A DNA stretch of 64,000 nucleotides from positions 1-64,000 of the forward strand of contig DAHC01000015.1 of NCBI GenBank assembly GCA_002498375.1. Reading direction: 5' to 3'. Shown in pieces: positions 33,789 to 41,907 of the stretch (position 1 is the stretch's first letter; each line of letters starts with the position of its first letter). The DNA is from Methanocorpusculum sp. UBA424 (GTDB taxonomy: Archaea; Halobacteriota; Methanomicrobia; Methanomicrobiales; Methanocorpusculaceae). The position numbers were made by a program, and so were the translations under genes. The notes below the pieces were generated by a model. It made no database searches. It had not been told where the DNA came from and saw nothing but the letters and a program-made list of their open reading frames with translations.

Positions 33789-34151
33789 TTATTCGAGTTC
33801 GTCGAAGACCAGTTCATAGATCCAGTCTTCGAGCATCTTACAGTGTTCGACTGTACACTCTTCTTCGCAGGCGACGCACGGAACGATGTACTCTCCCGCC
33901 ATCAAAAGGCTTGGATCGACTGCCTGAGAGGTGTGGACGACGGTGATGAGGTATGTCCTCGTCCCGTCTTTTTTCGTTTCTTCCCGGGCGATGAGGCCTG
34001 CATCCTCCAGTTTTTTGAGGATGCGCGAACAGGTGCGGCTGTCCACCTCGATTGCTTTCCAGAGGTCGCTCTGCAGAACTCCTTTCGGGTGTTCTTTGAG
34101 ATAGGCAAATGTTTTTTCGTCCGCTTCGTTTAGTTCAGCTTCTCTGGACAT
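33789..34151 (-). CDS. Winged-helix regulator with C-terminal cysteine motif
   Basis: This 120-residue protein has a winged-helix domain (LKEHPKGVLQSDLWKAIEVDSRTCSRILKKLEDAGLIAREETKKDGTRTYLI), then a C-terminal C-x2-C-x3-C-x4-C motif (CVACEEECTVEHC) followed by a helix. Four cysteines suggest a zinc or Fe-S site that could sense redox state. It lies 2 bp downstream of the Sm-like gene. The targets are unknown. Confidence 0.85.
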   Translation of the reverse strand: MSREAELNEADEKTFAYLKEHPKGVLQSDLWKAIEVDSRTCSRILKKLEDAGLIAREETKKDGTRTYLITVVHTSQAVDPSLLMAGEYIVPCVACEEECTVEHCKMLEDWIYELVFDELE

Positions 34152-34153
34152 AT

Positions 34154-34387
34154 TTAGTTCAGCGGAGAGATGGTGAGGATGTTGTTTCCGCGTATGACGA
34201 CGGTGCCGATGTTTCTTCGACCGTTTGCGGTGATCTCAACGGTTTCTTCGAGGTGAAGATTGAGATACTCGTCCATCGCGACGAGCCGTCCCTCGAATTT
34301 ACATCCCTCATCTTTTATTTCCACGGAAATTTTTGAGTCAACAAGTGAGTTGACTTTTTTTATCGGAAGGACAATGCTGGATACCAT
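34154..34387 (-). CDS. Sm-like ribonucleoprotein (SmAP/LSm)
   Basis: This 77-residue archaeal Sm protein has Sm1 (KISVEIKDEGCKFEGRLVAMDEYLNLHLE) and Sm2 (GTVVIRGNNILTISP) motifs. It forms heptameric rings that bind U-rich RNA. It is the first gene of a pair with the winged-helix regulator, joined with a 2-bp gap. Confidence 0.95.
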   Translation of the reverse strand: MVSSIVLPIKKVNSLVDSKISVEIKDEGCKFEGRLVAMDEYLNLHLEETVEITANGRRNIGTVVIRGNNILTISPLN

Positions 34388-34444
34388 ATCTCTAAGTGTT
34401 AGTTATATGACGTAATTAATCTGTCCGTTTGTGACTGACCAAAG

Positions 34445-34945
34445 CTAGAGGATGAGCGATCTGACGGTTGGAAGATTGCGGAGTTTCTGGATGGCCTCTG
34501 CCGGGATCACGCCGTCGATGATGATGACAAGGCGCGGTGTTTCGACCACGTAGGGGTCGGTGACGAAGATCTGCCGAAGCGGCAGATCGTAGGATGCGAG
34601 GACGTCGACCGCTGACGCGACGATGTTTTTGTCGCCGGCGTTATTCGGGAGGATGGTTATCACCGAGAGGCCGAGATTTTTGGCGCCGTCTGTGAGATCC
34701 GGGGTGACCCGGAGACGGGAAAAGAGAGACTGCAGTTCATCGATCTCGCAGATTCTGCGCAGGGTGGAGTCCACGACCCGTCTGTCGACTTTTATCACGC
34801 GTGCGAGCGCGGATGCGGAAAGTTCTATGCCGTTTACTACTGCTTTTCCCTCGGTGGATACGCCGAAACCGTTTTCAAGAAGAAAACGGACGACTCTCTG
34901 CTGCGAGGGCGAGTCCTGAAATTGTTCGAGTATGCTCCGCCACAT
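34445..34945 (-). CDS. Predicted amino-acid-metabolism regulator with ACT domain
   Basis: This 166-residue protein starts at the ATG at 34945; codons farther upstream run into the tRNA-Leu gene. An N-terminal HTH-like region (SPSQQRVVRFLLENGFGVS, LSASALARVIKVDRRVVDSTLRRI) is followed by an ACT-like domain (LGLSVITILPNNAGDKNIVASAVDVLASYDL ... TPRLVIIIDGVIPAEAIQKLRNLPTVRSLIL). It matches COG2150-type predicted regulators. The TATA-like GTATTTATG (about 34973-34981) is 30 bp before the ATG, so the mRNA is probably leaderless. Confidence 0.82.
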   Translation of the reverse strand: MWRSILEQFQDSPSQQRVVRFLLENGFGVSTEGKAVVNGIELSASALARVIKVDRRVVDSTLRRICEIDELQSLFSRLRVTPDLTDGAKNLGLSVITILPNNAGDKNIVASAVDVLASYDLPLRQIFVTDPYVVETPRLVIIIDGVIPAEAIQKLRNLPTVRSLIL

Positions 34946-35075
34946 TGTATCTTTGTGTCTATCACGGAACACATAAATACGCTTGCCTTGTTTTTTGCAC
35001 AGTGATGTCCAAGTGCTCTGTGTAAATCCAGCAGATTTATTTACTTGACTGACCCACATGTATAGGTCGCACAGT

Positions 35076-35160
35076 GCGAGGGTAGCCAAGCCAGGTCAAC
35101 GGCGCTAGCTTGAGGGGCTAGTCTAGTAGTAGTTCTTGGGTTCGAATCCCATCCCTCGCA
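35076..35160 (+). tRNA. tRNA-Leu (anticodon GAG)
   Basis: The 85-nt class II tRNA has acceptor GCGAGGG/CCCTCGC with discriminator A, D-arm GCC...GGC, anticodon stem CTAGC/GCTAG around loop TTGAGGG (anticodon GAG), a long variable arm as expected for Leu, and a T loop TTCGAAT. CCA is not encoded; it is added by the CCA enzyme encoded at 57541. TATA-like GATTTATTTAC lies about 35 bp upstream. No intron is seen. Confidence 0.95.
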
Positions 35161-35254
35161 TATGAATCCGAAGTGCAATGCACGTGATTCTTTTTTCATG
35201 CAGTTGTTTCTGATTTGTATTCTATGATTTATCGGCTGCGTGCGGGATGTTTTA

Positions 35255-35402
35255 TCATATCTGTCTGGAATGATCCGGCAGGATAACGGGAGACGCTCCC
35301 CCTCTTTCTCCCCTCTGGATATGGACCGTTCCCTCTTCAAGAAGCCCCGAGAGGTACTTTGCTATTTCATGATGATGTAATCCGGTCATGGATGCCATAT
35401 CT
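35255..35402 (-). pseudogene. Frame-displaced C-terminal winged-helix part of the adjacent radical SAM gene
   Basis: In a different frame from the gene at 35403-36218, this stretch encodes LTVEDMASMTGLHHHEIAKY, LSGLLEEGTVHIQRGE and a short tail to a TGA at 35255-35257. That is the small winged-helix domain that normally ends this radical SAM family. The preceding TDPKTLRIRP in the same frame joins to the main gene near 35440. One inserted or lost base would reunite them. Separate translation from the ATG at 35398 is possible but unproven. Confidence 0.75.
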
Positions 35403-36218
35403 TCAACCGTCAAAGGCCGGATGCGGAGGGTTTTTGGATCTGTTCATGCTGCTTTCTCCGGCTCTGCAGACATCGGGCTGCTCACAACAGACTCCGGCCA
35501 CATCTACAGGGATCTTGAGTTCAGCAAAGTATTTTCTGATATTTTCCAGCTCGTCCGGATCCGGGGCCGTGACCCAGTCCTCTGCCGCCGGCCGGTCGAG
35601 CGTGTTCAGTTGGATGCGTTTTGGCCGGATCATTCGAATGGCCTCACTGAGCGATGCCAGTTCATCATCTGTGGTGTTCAGGCCCGGTATGAGGAAGATC
35701 TCCAGCCAGATCTCTCCCCCGAATTCCTTTCGAAACTCCCGGATATCACTGATGACTGTTTTTGTCAGGAGGCCGGGACACGGACGATGTATCTGTTCAA
35801 ATGTTTCCTGACTGGTACTGGTCAGGGTTGGGATAACCAGGTCTGCCGCTGAGAGATCGTTTCTGACCTCTTTATCTCCAAGAAGGCTCCCGTTCGTGAG
35901 AACTGCCACTTTATATTCTGGATAGGCAGTTTTCAGGTGTCTGATGATCCGTCCGATCGAGAGGGAAAGGGTCGGCTCGCCTGATCCGGCAAATGTTATG
36001 TAATCCAGAGTCGGCCCTTTGCTGAGGACCGTATCCAGCTGGGAGATCACCTCTTCAGTTGGAAAAAACTCGGCCCTTTTTTTCGTCAGATGGGTGGTCG
36101 CTCCGCATTCACAGTAAACACAGTCATATGAACAGGTTTTGAAGGGCAGAAGATCGATCCCAAGTGACCGTCCGAGTCTGCGGGACATGACCGGACCGAA
36201 GATATGGTTTTCCGTCAT
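35403..36218 (-). CDS. Radical SAM protein (COG0731-like), frameshifted near its C terminus
   Basis: This 271-residue product has the radical SAM motif C29-x3-C33-x2-C36 (CSYDCVYC) after RRLGRSLGIDLLPFK, then FAGSGEPTLS and ELFLIPG-like segments, as in the wyosine-type/COG0731 radical SAM group of unknown substrate. The last about 16 residues (SSMNRSKNPPHPAFDG) are out of register. The family's winged-helix end is encoded downstream in another frame (35255-35402). The catalytic core is intact, so a functional truncated enzyme remains possible. Confidence 0.82.
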   Translation of the reverse strand: MTENHIFGPVMSRRLGRSLGIDLLPFKTCSYDCVYCECGATTHLTKKRAEFFPTEEVISQLDTVLSKGPTLDYITFAGSGEPTLSLSIGRIIRHLKTAYPEYKVAVLTNGSLLGDKEVRNDLSAADLVIPTLTSTSQETFEQIHRPCPGLLTKTVISDIREFRKEFGGEIWLEIFLIPGLNTTDDELASLSEAIRMIRPKRIQLNTLDRPAAEDWVTAPDPDELENIRKYFAELKIPVDVAGVCCEQPDVCRAGESSMNRSKNPPHPAFDG

Positions 36219-36367
36219 TCTTCCAATCTCCCAGATCTGCGGTCAGACGTGACTCGTTTCATGCGTGTCTATTTTAGTTCTTATAGATAATAATACGATT
36301 TTTCCAGAACTCTCCCGAAAAAAAAGATCCTGTTTGGAGGGCAGAATGCGGATACGGCATGTCTGGA

Positions 36368-37471
36368 TTACTCACTTGACGTCTTTCCCGCAAGATAATC
36401 ATCGAACCATTCTGCCTTCGGATTTGTTGGAAACGTCATGAACTTCCCGATATCATCATTTTCGGCGGCCTGATGATACCGCATGAAGACGTTCTGCTCA
36501 TCCTTACCAACAACTTCCACCTTTCCGGTCGAGTGGGACATAATGAACCGCGCCCGTTTTGCAAGTCCAGAACAGTTTTTCCAGGACTCCTGAAGAATAT
36601 CGTAGGATGTCTCGACCGGGACCTGGAACAGTCCGTTGCCGGTTGCCGGCCGGCACTGGAAGACATAATATGGAGATATCCCGGCAAAGGACAGTTTTCG
36701 AAACAGGGCCGTAAGCGTTTCGGGTTCGGCATTGATTCCGTTGAGAATCGGTGTCTGATTGACAACAATAACGCCGGATTTCTGCAGTGCTTCCGCCGCC
36801 TGAATCGAGACATCAGTGATCTCGTTTGGGTGGTTGAAGTGCGCCATCAAATATATCCGTTTCTCCGGGGTGCTGTACCGGGAGAGGACAGAAAGAAGTT
36901 CAGAATCGTTGATGATACGGTATGGATCGTATGCGAGCATTTTACTCCCGATCCGGATGATGTTCACATGCGGGATCTCGCGGAGTTCACGGATCACGGA
37001 TTCAAGATGCCGGGTATCAAGGGTCAGCGGATCCCCTCCGGTAAGAAGAATGTTGGTGATTTCCGTATGTTCTCTGATGTATGCAATATTTTCGGATACG
37101 TCTTTCACGGTCTCGCGTTCGCAGGACATAAAAAGGCGTTTTCGAAAACAGAAGCGGCATATCCCGCCGCAGACATCGGTTAAAAGAAGAAGTCCGGTTT
37201 GATCGTATTTGTGCTGGAGACCGGGTTGTTTGGTATAATCCTTTTCACAGGAAGGATCAGCAGATCCGCCGGCTTCCAGTTCACGGGAGTCGGGGATGAT
37301 AATAGCTTTGATCGGGTCCCTCCGGTCTTTCCAGTCGATCAGGGACAGGTAATAGTCGTTGGCCCGAAAAGGGAATACGTCGGTGACTCTCTCCATCATC
37401 TCCCTTTCTTTGGGAGCAAGCCCGACGAGATTGTCAAGCGCAGAAATTGATGTAATGTACTTTGGTTTCAT
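36368..37471 (-). CDS. KamA-family radical SAM protein (lysine 2,3-aminomutase-like)
   Basis: This 367-residue protein has the radical SAM motif CGGICRFCFRKR, LLTGGDPL, a PLP-lysine-region pattern near MSHSTGKVEVVG, and FNHPNEIT, matching the lysine 2,3-aminomutase/EF-P-lysylation family. It is shorter than classical KamA (about 416) and lacks the oligomerising C-terminal extension. In methanogens lysine 2,3-aminomutase makes beta-lysine for the osmolyte N-acetyl-beta-lysine, but no ablB acetyltransferase is next to it, so the substrate is uncertain. GAGGG stands 6 nt before the ATG. Confidence 0.85.
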   Translation of the reverse strand: MKPKYITSISALDNLVGLAPKEREMMERVTDVFPFRANDYYLSLIDWKDRRDPIKAIIIPDSRELEAGGSADPSCEKDYTKQPGLQHKYDQTGLLLLTDVCGGICRFCFRKRLFMSCERETVKDVSENIAYIREHTEITNILLTGGDPLTLDTRHLESVIRELREIPHVNIIRIGSKMLAYDPYRIINDSELLSVLSRYSTPEKRIYLMAHFNHPNEITDVSIQAAEALQKSGVIVVNQTPILNGINAEPETLTALFRKLSFAGISPYYVFQCRPATGNGLFQVPVETSYDILQESWKNCSGLAKRARFIMSHSTGKVEVVGKDEQNVFMRYHQAAENDDIGKFMTFPTNPKAEWFDDYLAGKTSSE

Positions 37472-37760
37472 TTTTTCCCTCGATTGAAGGTTTCATCTGT
37501 CCAAAGGGGCAGACTCACTATGTGCAAAAAGACTGGTCACATTGCCGTTAAACAGAAGATCTTAGTGACCTGATACACAATTCTTTAAACGATTTTTACT
37601 TGGCTCCAATCATTTAAACCTTTTCTGTCTATGCGGAAATGCTGACTGGATTGTAAAAATGGGTCAAAATCGCGTTTGGAATGGCGCCAAGACGCGATGC
37701 TGAATGCTCTTTTTTCTCACCGGTATTTGGCTTCAGGACCGGTGTTACGCGGGTGAAAAA

Positions 37761-38621
37761 TTAGACTAAAGGTTCCGGCTGTTTTCCCATATCCTCGACC
37801 GGCAGCTTGGTGTTTTTCACCAGGATCTGCTGATCAGTTTCGATCAGCCTTTCCATGATCAGGCGTTTTCCTGCCTGGCTCATGGCATATACCGGCACGC
37901 CAACGCCTCCCTGGACCAGGGCTTTGGAAACGGCGGCACGGACATACTTCGAGGCGCAGGCAAAGACCAGATCGGAAGCGGCAACCAGTCTCTCTGCATT
38001 CTCTGCGCTTTTGACGCCGGAGGTGTGAACGGCGATGATCAAAGCTTCCGGATATTTTGTGCGGATCTCCTCTGCGAGTTCATGCTGAAATCCTGCAATC
38101 GTAACTGCCGTTTTAGTCCAGCCTTCAGTTTTTGCCCGTGCAAGTCCGGCGAGTACGTCAAGTTTCGCGGTCTCTTTATCGATCACGATACCGCCTGCCT
38201 CCTCGATTTTTTTCATAACTTCCGGATATGGAGTCGTCGAGACGAGACCAGACATCCTTCCGCCGAGTCCCTGGACAAGGTCCGGTGTGCGCACGATCAC
38301 CGTACCGGCTCCGTCTGCGCAGATGACTGCAGCATCCAGCGTCTTTGTTCTCAGACCTGTGCTCATCAGCTCGGAGGCTCCAAACAGAACGAAGGTTTCC
38401 TTGTCAAGAACCTGACGATCGTTTGTACACATCCCGAAGTTTTTGATCCGCGACTCGATGTTTTTCTGCACAGATTCCTTCGTAATCGGGTCAACTGGTG
38501 TTGCAAATCGTTTTGCAAGCGGACAGAACCGGACCTCCGGCTCTCCTACTTCCACGACCTCTCCGTTCCTTATGACGACCCGGGTCATCCCGATCGCCTC
38601 GATAATATGTTCGTCTTTCAT
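37761..38621 (-). CDS. Methanogenesis marker protein 8 (DUF2099)
   Basis: This 286-residue protein starts at the ATG at 38621; an in-frame GTG lies 27 nt upstream. It matches the methanogenesis-marker-8 / DUF2099 family: MTRVVIRNGEVVEVGEPEVRFCPLAKRF at the start, FGMCTNDRQVL, ICADGAGTVIVRTPDLVQGLGGRMSG and VHTSGVKSAENAERLV. The function is unknown; conserved cysteines (FCPL, GMCT, FACASKY) may bind a cluster. A hairpin-forming CACCGGT/ACCGGTG pair lies at about 37718-37746, 3' of the gene. Confidence 0.87.
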   Translation of the reverse strand: MKDEHIIEAIGMTRVVIRNGEVVEVGEPEVRFCPLAKRFATPVDPITKESVQKNIESRIKNFGMCTNDRQVLDKETFVLFGASELMSTGLRTKTLDAAVICADGAGTVIVRTPDLVQGLGGRMSGLVSTTPYPEVMKKIEEAGGIVIDKETAKLDVLAGLARAKTEGWTKTAVTIAGFQHELAEEIRTKYPEALIIAVHTSGVKSAENAERLVAASDLVFACASKYVRAAVSKALVQGGVGVPVYAMSQAGKRLIMERLIETDQQILVKNTKLPVEDMGKQPEPLV

Positions 38622-38663
38622 TTTCCGATGGATAGATATGATATCCACATCAACATAAATCCA

Positions 38664-39401
38664 ATGAGAGGGTCACGCTACTTCGAACTGGATGCCGCAC
38701 GCGGAATTGCCCTCATTTTAATGATCATATATCATATCCTCTTCTGTCTCTACTTCTTTAAGACCGGGCTTGCCCCCTGGTTCGATCCGTATACCATGTC
38801 GGGTGCGCCGATCGCATTTCTCTTTGTAGTGATCGCCGGCGTCTCCCTCGTTCTCTCTACCGGCTGTGAGCCCAGTCCCGTACGGGCCGCGAAGAAACTC
38901 TTTTTCCGCGGTCTCTATCTCCTTTGTTTTGCCGCCGTCATTACGATAGTGACCTGGCTCGTCTATCCTGCGGAAACGGTCGTTTTCGGCATTTTGCATC
39001 TGCTTGGCGTTTCCACTATCCTTTCCATCCCGTTTGTCGTGATGAAAGTCAAACCATATATCCCGCTTGTATTCGGCTTGATCTGTATCGCCCTTTCGCC
39101 GATCGTCTCGCTGCTTCGGGGGCCTGCGTTTTTGATCCCGTTTGGTATCACCTACAATGGATTTGCGACTCTGGATTATGAGCCGCTCATCCCCTGGTTC
39201 GGGGTCGTTCTTCTCGGAGTGGCACTCGGATCGGTAGTATATAAAGACGGCATTCGGCACGGGATCTTCACCCGGCTTGGCGAGATGCCGCGGGGATTTG
39301 CCCCGCTCTGTTTCATTGGCCGCCACACGCTGATCATCTATCTCATCCATGTTCCGATCATCATAGGGGTTCTCTTCCTCCTCGGTCTCGTCAGCCTGTA
39401 A
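38664..39401 (+). CDS. DUF1624 / heparan-alpha-glucosaminide N-acetyltransferase-like membrane protein
   Basis: This 245-residue membrane protein starts at the ATG at 38664, since FELDAARGIALILMIIYHIL is the family's N-terminal motif; an ATG at 38628 is an alternative. It has about seven membrane helices, a conserved His in IYH and a C-terminal FIGRHTLIIYLIHVPII motif shared with acyltransferase-3-like proteins. It may acetylate or otherwise modify a surface sugar. The substrate is unknown. It is divergent from methanogenesis marker 8. Confidence 0.82.
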   Translation: MRGSRYFELDAARGIALILMIIYHILFCLYFFKTGLAPWFDPYTMSGAPIAFLFVVIAGVSLVLSTGCEPSPVRAAKKLFFRGLYLLCFAAVITIVTWLVYPAETVVFGILHLLGVSTILSIPFVVMKVKPYIPLVFGLICIALSPIVSLLRGPAFLIPFGITYNGFATLDYEPLIPWFGVVLLGVALGSVVYKDGIRHGIFTRLGEMPRGFAPLCFIGRHTLIIYLIHVPIIIGVLFLLGLVSL

Positions 39402-39441
39402 CGATATTTTCTTTTGTCCAGGAGTAGACGTACATAGCATC

Positions 39442-39621
39442 ATGTCACAGCGAGCCGCAGATGCAGTATTTCAGGCCTTGTTCTCCTTAACGGATATCAG
39501 AGCTATTCTCCGGACTACTGCCCCGGACCACTCCCTTGACGACGACCAGAAGGCAAAAACCGCAAAGGCCCTCGCTTCAGTGGAGAAACAGATATCCATA
39601 CTCAGAGAGGAACTCTTATGA
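39442..39621 (+). CDS. 59-residue helical protein coupled to SepCysS (SepCysE-like candidate)
   Basis: This very short gene (MSQRAADAVFQALFSLTDIR, then a linker, then KAKTAKALASVEKQISILRE) ends by overlapping the SepCysS start as ATGA at 39618-39621, so translation is coupled. The predicted structure is two amphipathic helices joined by a PDHSLDDD turn. SepCysE (MJ1481) is a small archaeal protein that bridges SepRS and SepCysS during tRNA-dependent cysteine synthesis, and is fused to SepCysS in some species. This protein is a good positional candidate for a reduced SepCysE. The assignment is inference; the coding status is well supported by the overlap. Confidence 0.65.
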   Translation: MSQRAADAVFQALFSLTDIRAILRTTAPDHSLDDDQKAKTAKALASVEKQISILREELL

Positions 39622-40796
39622 AATGCTGTGATAATATCGACGCACGCATGATTGAGGAGACCTCCATCAATCTTGATCCGATTCAGGTCGCAGGCCGTCT
39701 GACGCCCGAAGCGATGAAGGCGATGATCTCCTGGGGAGATGGATACTCGGTTTGTGACAACTGCAGAAAGCCGTTCCGCCTGGATTATATCCAGAACCCG
39801 CCGCTGAAGGATTTCCATGTGGATGTTGCCGAATGGCTTGGCATGGCCCAGGCACGCACGGTTCCCGGCGCACGCCGCGGATTCCAGCAGGTTGCCGGAA
39901 CCTATGTGGAAAAAGGCGATCCTGTTCTGATCGGTGCGCTTGCCCACTATACTTCATATCTTTCCGTCGAACTTCAGAAGGGAATCGTTCGTGAGATCCC
40001 AAAAACTGCCGACAACCATATCACGGCCGAGGCTGCGGCGAATCGGATCGAGGATGTTGTCCGCGAATTCGGTACCGCGCCGAAGCTGCTCTACATCGAT
40101 CATGTGGATTATCAGTTCGGCAACATGCATGATGTAAAAGGCATCGTAAAGGTTGCTCACCAGTATGATATTCCTGTCCTCTACAATGGGGTATATACCG
40201 TTGGGGTCATGCCGGTGAACGGGAAAGAGCTCGGGGTCGACTTTATCGTCGGCTCCGGTCATAAGAGTATGGCCGCCCCCGCCCCGTCGGGAATTCTTGC
40301 CGCTACCGAGGAGCGTGCCGACGAGGTCTTCCGCACGACGCAGATGGAAGGCGACATCACCGGACGAAAATTCGGCATCAAAGAGGTTGGCATTCTTGGA
40401 TGTTCCCTGATGGGTGCTCCAATCGTCGGCCTTCTTGCTTCATTCCCGACGGTTAAGGCCCGCGTCGAACACTTCGACGAAGAACTTGCCAACAGTAAGA
40501 TCGTAGTCGAGGCTCTTCGATCGATCGCGGGAACGAAGATCCTTTCCGAGTACCCGAGAAAACACACCCTGACACGTGTGGACACCACCGGCTCCTTTGA
40601 TCAGGTTGCTCAAACCCACAAGAAACGGGGATTTTTCTTATCGAGTGCGCTCTCAAAAAAGGGCATTACCGGCATCATTCCCGGCGCCACCAAGGTGTGG
40701 AAGTTCAACACCTACGGCATGACAAAAAAACAGGCCGAGTATGTAGCGGATACATATCTTGAGATCGCGGAAACGAATGGTCTGACCATCAACTGA
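39618..40796 (+). CDS. pscS: O-phosphoseryl-tRNA:cysteinyl-tRNA synthase (SepCysS)
   Basis: This 392-residue PLP enzyme converts phosphoseryl-tRNA(Cys) to Cys-tRNA(Cys). The PLP lysine lies in VGSGHKSMAAPAP, and the conserved catalytic cysteines are seen as C46-x2-C49 (SVCDNC) and in ILGCSLMG. Asp and His of LLYIDHVDYQFGN fit the cofactor site. It is coupled to the 59-residue gene upstream and followed after 3 bp by a radical SAM gene, so the three probably share a transcript. Confidence 0.95.
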   Translation: MKCCDNIDARMIEETSINLDPIQVAGRLTPEAMKAMISWGDGYSVCDNCRKPFRLDYIQNPPLKDFHVDVAEWLGMAQARTVPGARRGFQQVAGTYVEKGDPVLIGALAHYTSYLSVELQKGIVREIPKTADNHITAEAAANRIEDVVREFGTAPKLLYIDHVDYQFGNMHDVKGIVKVAHQYDIPVLYNGVYTVGVMPVNGKELGVDFIVGSGHKSMAAPAPSGILAATEERADEVFRTTQMEGDITGRKFGIKEVGILGCSLMGAPIVGLLASFPTVKARVEHFDEELANSKIVVEALRSIAGTKILSEYPRKHTLTRVDTTGSFDQVAQTHKKRGFFLSSALSKKGITGIIPGATKVWKFNTYGMTKKQAEYVADTYLEIAETNGLTIN

Positions 40797-40799
40797 CGT

Positions 40800-41903
40800 A
40801 TGTTTTTCCATCTGATCGTGACCGATGACTGTAATCTCTGCTGTTCATACTGCAGGGGAAAGATGTTTGAAGAGGAAGATCCTGCGGGTCACTCTCCGGG
40901 AACGATCGATGAAACGATCTGCGAAGATCTGGCTTTCCCGTTGACGGAACTCTACGCGTTTCTCGCAAAAGATCCAAACGCTGTTCTCACGTTTATCGGC
41001 GGGGAGCCGCTCATCCGATCGGATCTGATTATGGAGATCATGGATCATGCGCCGGTCAAACGGTTCATGCTCCAGACGAACGGAACCCTTCTTGGGAAGC
41101 TCCCGAAAGAATACACAAACAGGTTCGAGACGATCCTTATTTCTATCGACGGGGAAAAGGATCTGACCGACAGGCATCGGGGGGTGGGAATGTATGATCT
41201 CGTTCTTGGCACCGCCGATTTGATCCGCTCCAACGGATACACGGGCGAACTTATTGCCAGAATGACCGTGGCTGAAGACACGGAAATATTTTCTGCCGTT
41301 ACTCATCTTGCAGAACATTTCAGTTCGATCCACTGGCAGATGGATGCGGATTTCACCGGCGACTTCTCCCGTCGGAGATTTTCCGCGTGGAGCGAGGAGT
41401 ACAATTCCGGTATCCGCCGGCTCGTTTCCGAGTGGGTCTCGCGAATCGAGATAACAGGCGTTGTTCCAAAATGGTATCCGTTTCTTTCGACAACCGAGGA
41501 TCTCCTGCTTGGCCGCTCGTCGAAACTCAGGTGCGGCTCGGGGTACGTGAATTACAGCATTATGACCAACGGCCGGATCGCTCCTTGTCCAATCATGGTT
41601 GGGATGGCAGATTATTATGCGGGGGATATCAAAGATGCCGATCCGCTTTCCCTCCCGGAAATACCTGTTCGGGAACCCTGTCTTTCCTGTGACATATACG
41701 GATTCTGCGGAGGCCGCTGTCTTTACTCGAATATTGTTCGTCCTTGGCGTGACGAATATCAACTCGTTTGCGGCACGGTCAGGAACCTCCATGATGCTCT
41801 CGTAGAATATCTTCCCCGCATCAGGGCAATGATCGATGAAGGCAGACTTGGCATGGATGCATTTACCCACACACGATATAACGGCTGCGAGATAATACCC
41901 TGA
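40800..41903 (+). CDS. Putative peptide-modifying radical SAM/SPASM enzyme (AF1577-like)
   Basis: This 367-residue protein opens directly with the radical SAM motif C11-x3-C15-x2-C18 (CNLCCSYC), then FIGGEPLIRSDL and ISIDGEKDLTDRHRG. A SPASM-type C-terminal cysteine set follows (LRCGSGYVNYSIMTNGRIAPC, CLSCDIYGFCGGRC, LVCGT) for auxiliary Fe-S clusters. This fits the archaeal AF1577 group predicted to modify peptides. The C terminus carries a Thr/Tyr/Cys tail (FTHTRYNGCEIIP) that looks like a substrate-type motif. No separate precursor peptide gene is apparent nearby. It lies 3 bp after pscS. Confidence 0.82.
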   Translation: MFFHLIVTDDCNLCCSYCRGKMFEEEDPAGHSPGTIDETICEDLAFPLTELYAFLAKDPNAVLTFIGGEPLIRSDLIMEIMDHAPVKRFMLQTNGTLLGKLPKEYTNRFETILISIDGEKDLTDRHRGVGMYDLVLGTADLIRSNGYTGELIARMTVAEDTEIFSAVTHLAEHFSSIHWQMDADFTGDFSRRRFSAWSEEYNSGIRRLVSEWVSRIEITGVVPKWYPFLSTTEDLLLGRSSKLRCGSGYVNYSIMTNGRIAPCPIMVGMADYYAGDIKDADPLSLPEIPVREPCLSCDIYGFCGGRCLYSNIVRPWRDEYQLVCGTVRNLHDALVEYLPRIRAMIDEGRLGMDAFTHTRYNGCEIIP

Positions 41904-41907
41904 TATC

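Noticed and set aside
37500..37760. A small RNA between the KamA-like and marker-8 genes
   Set aside because: Only one short inverted repeat (CACCGGT/ACCGGTG) is visible and there is no promoter or terminator signal.
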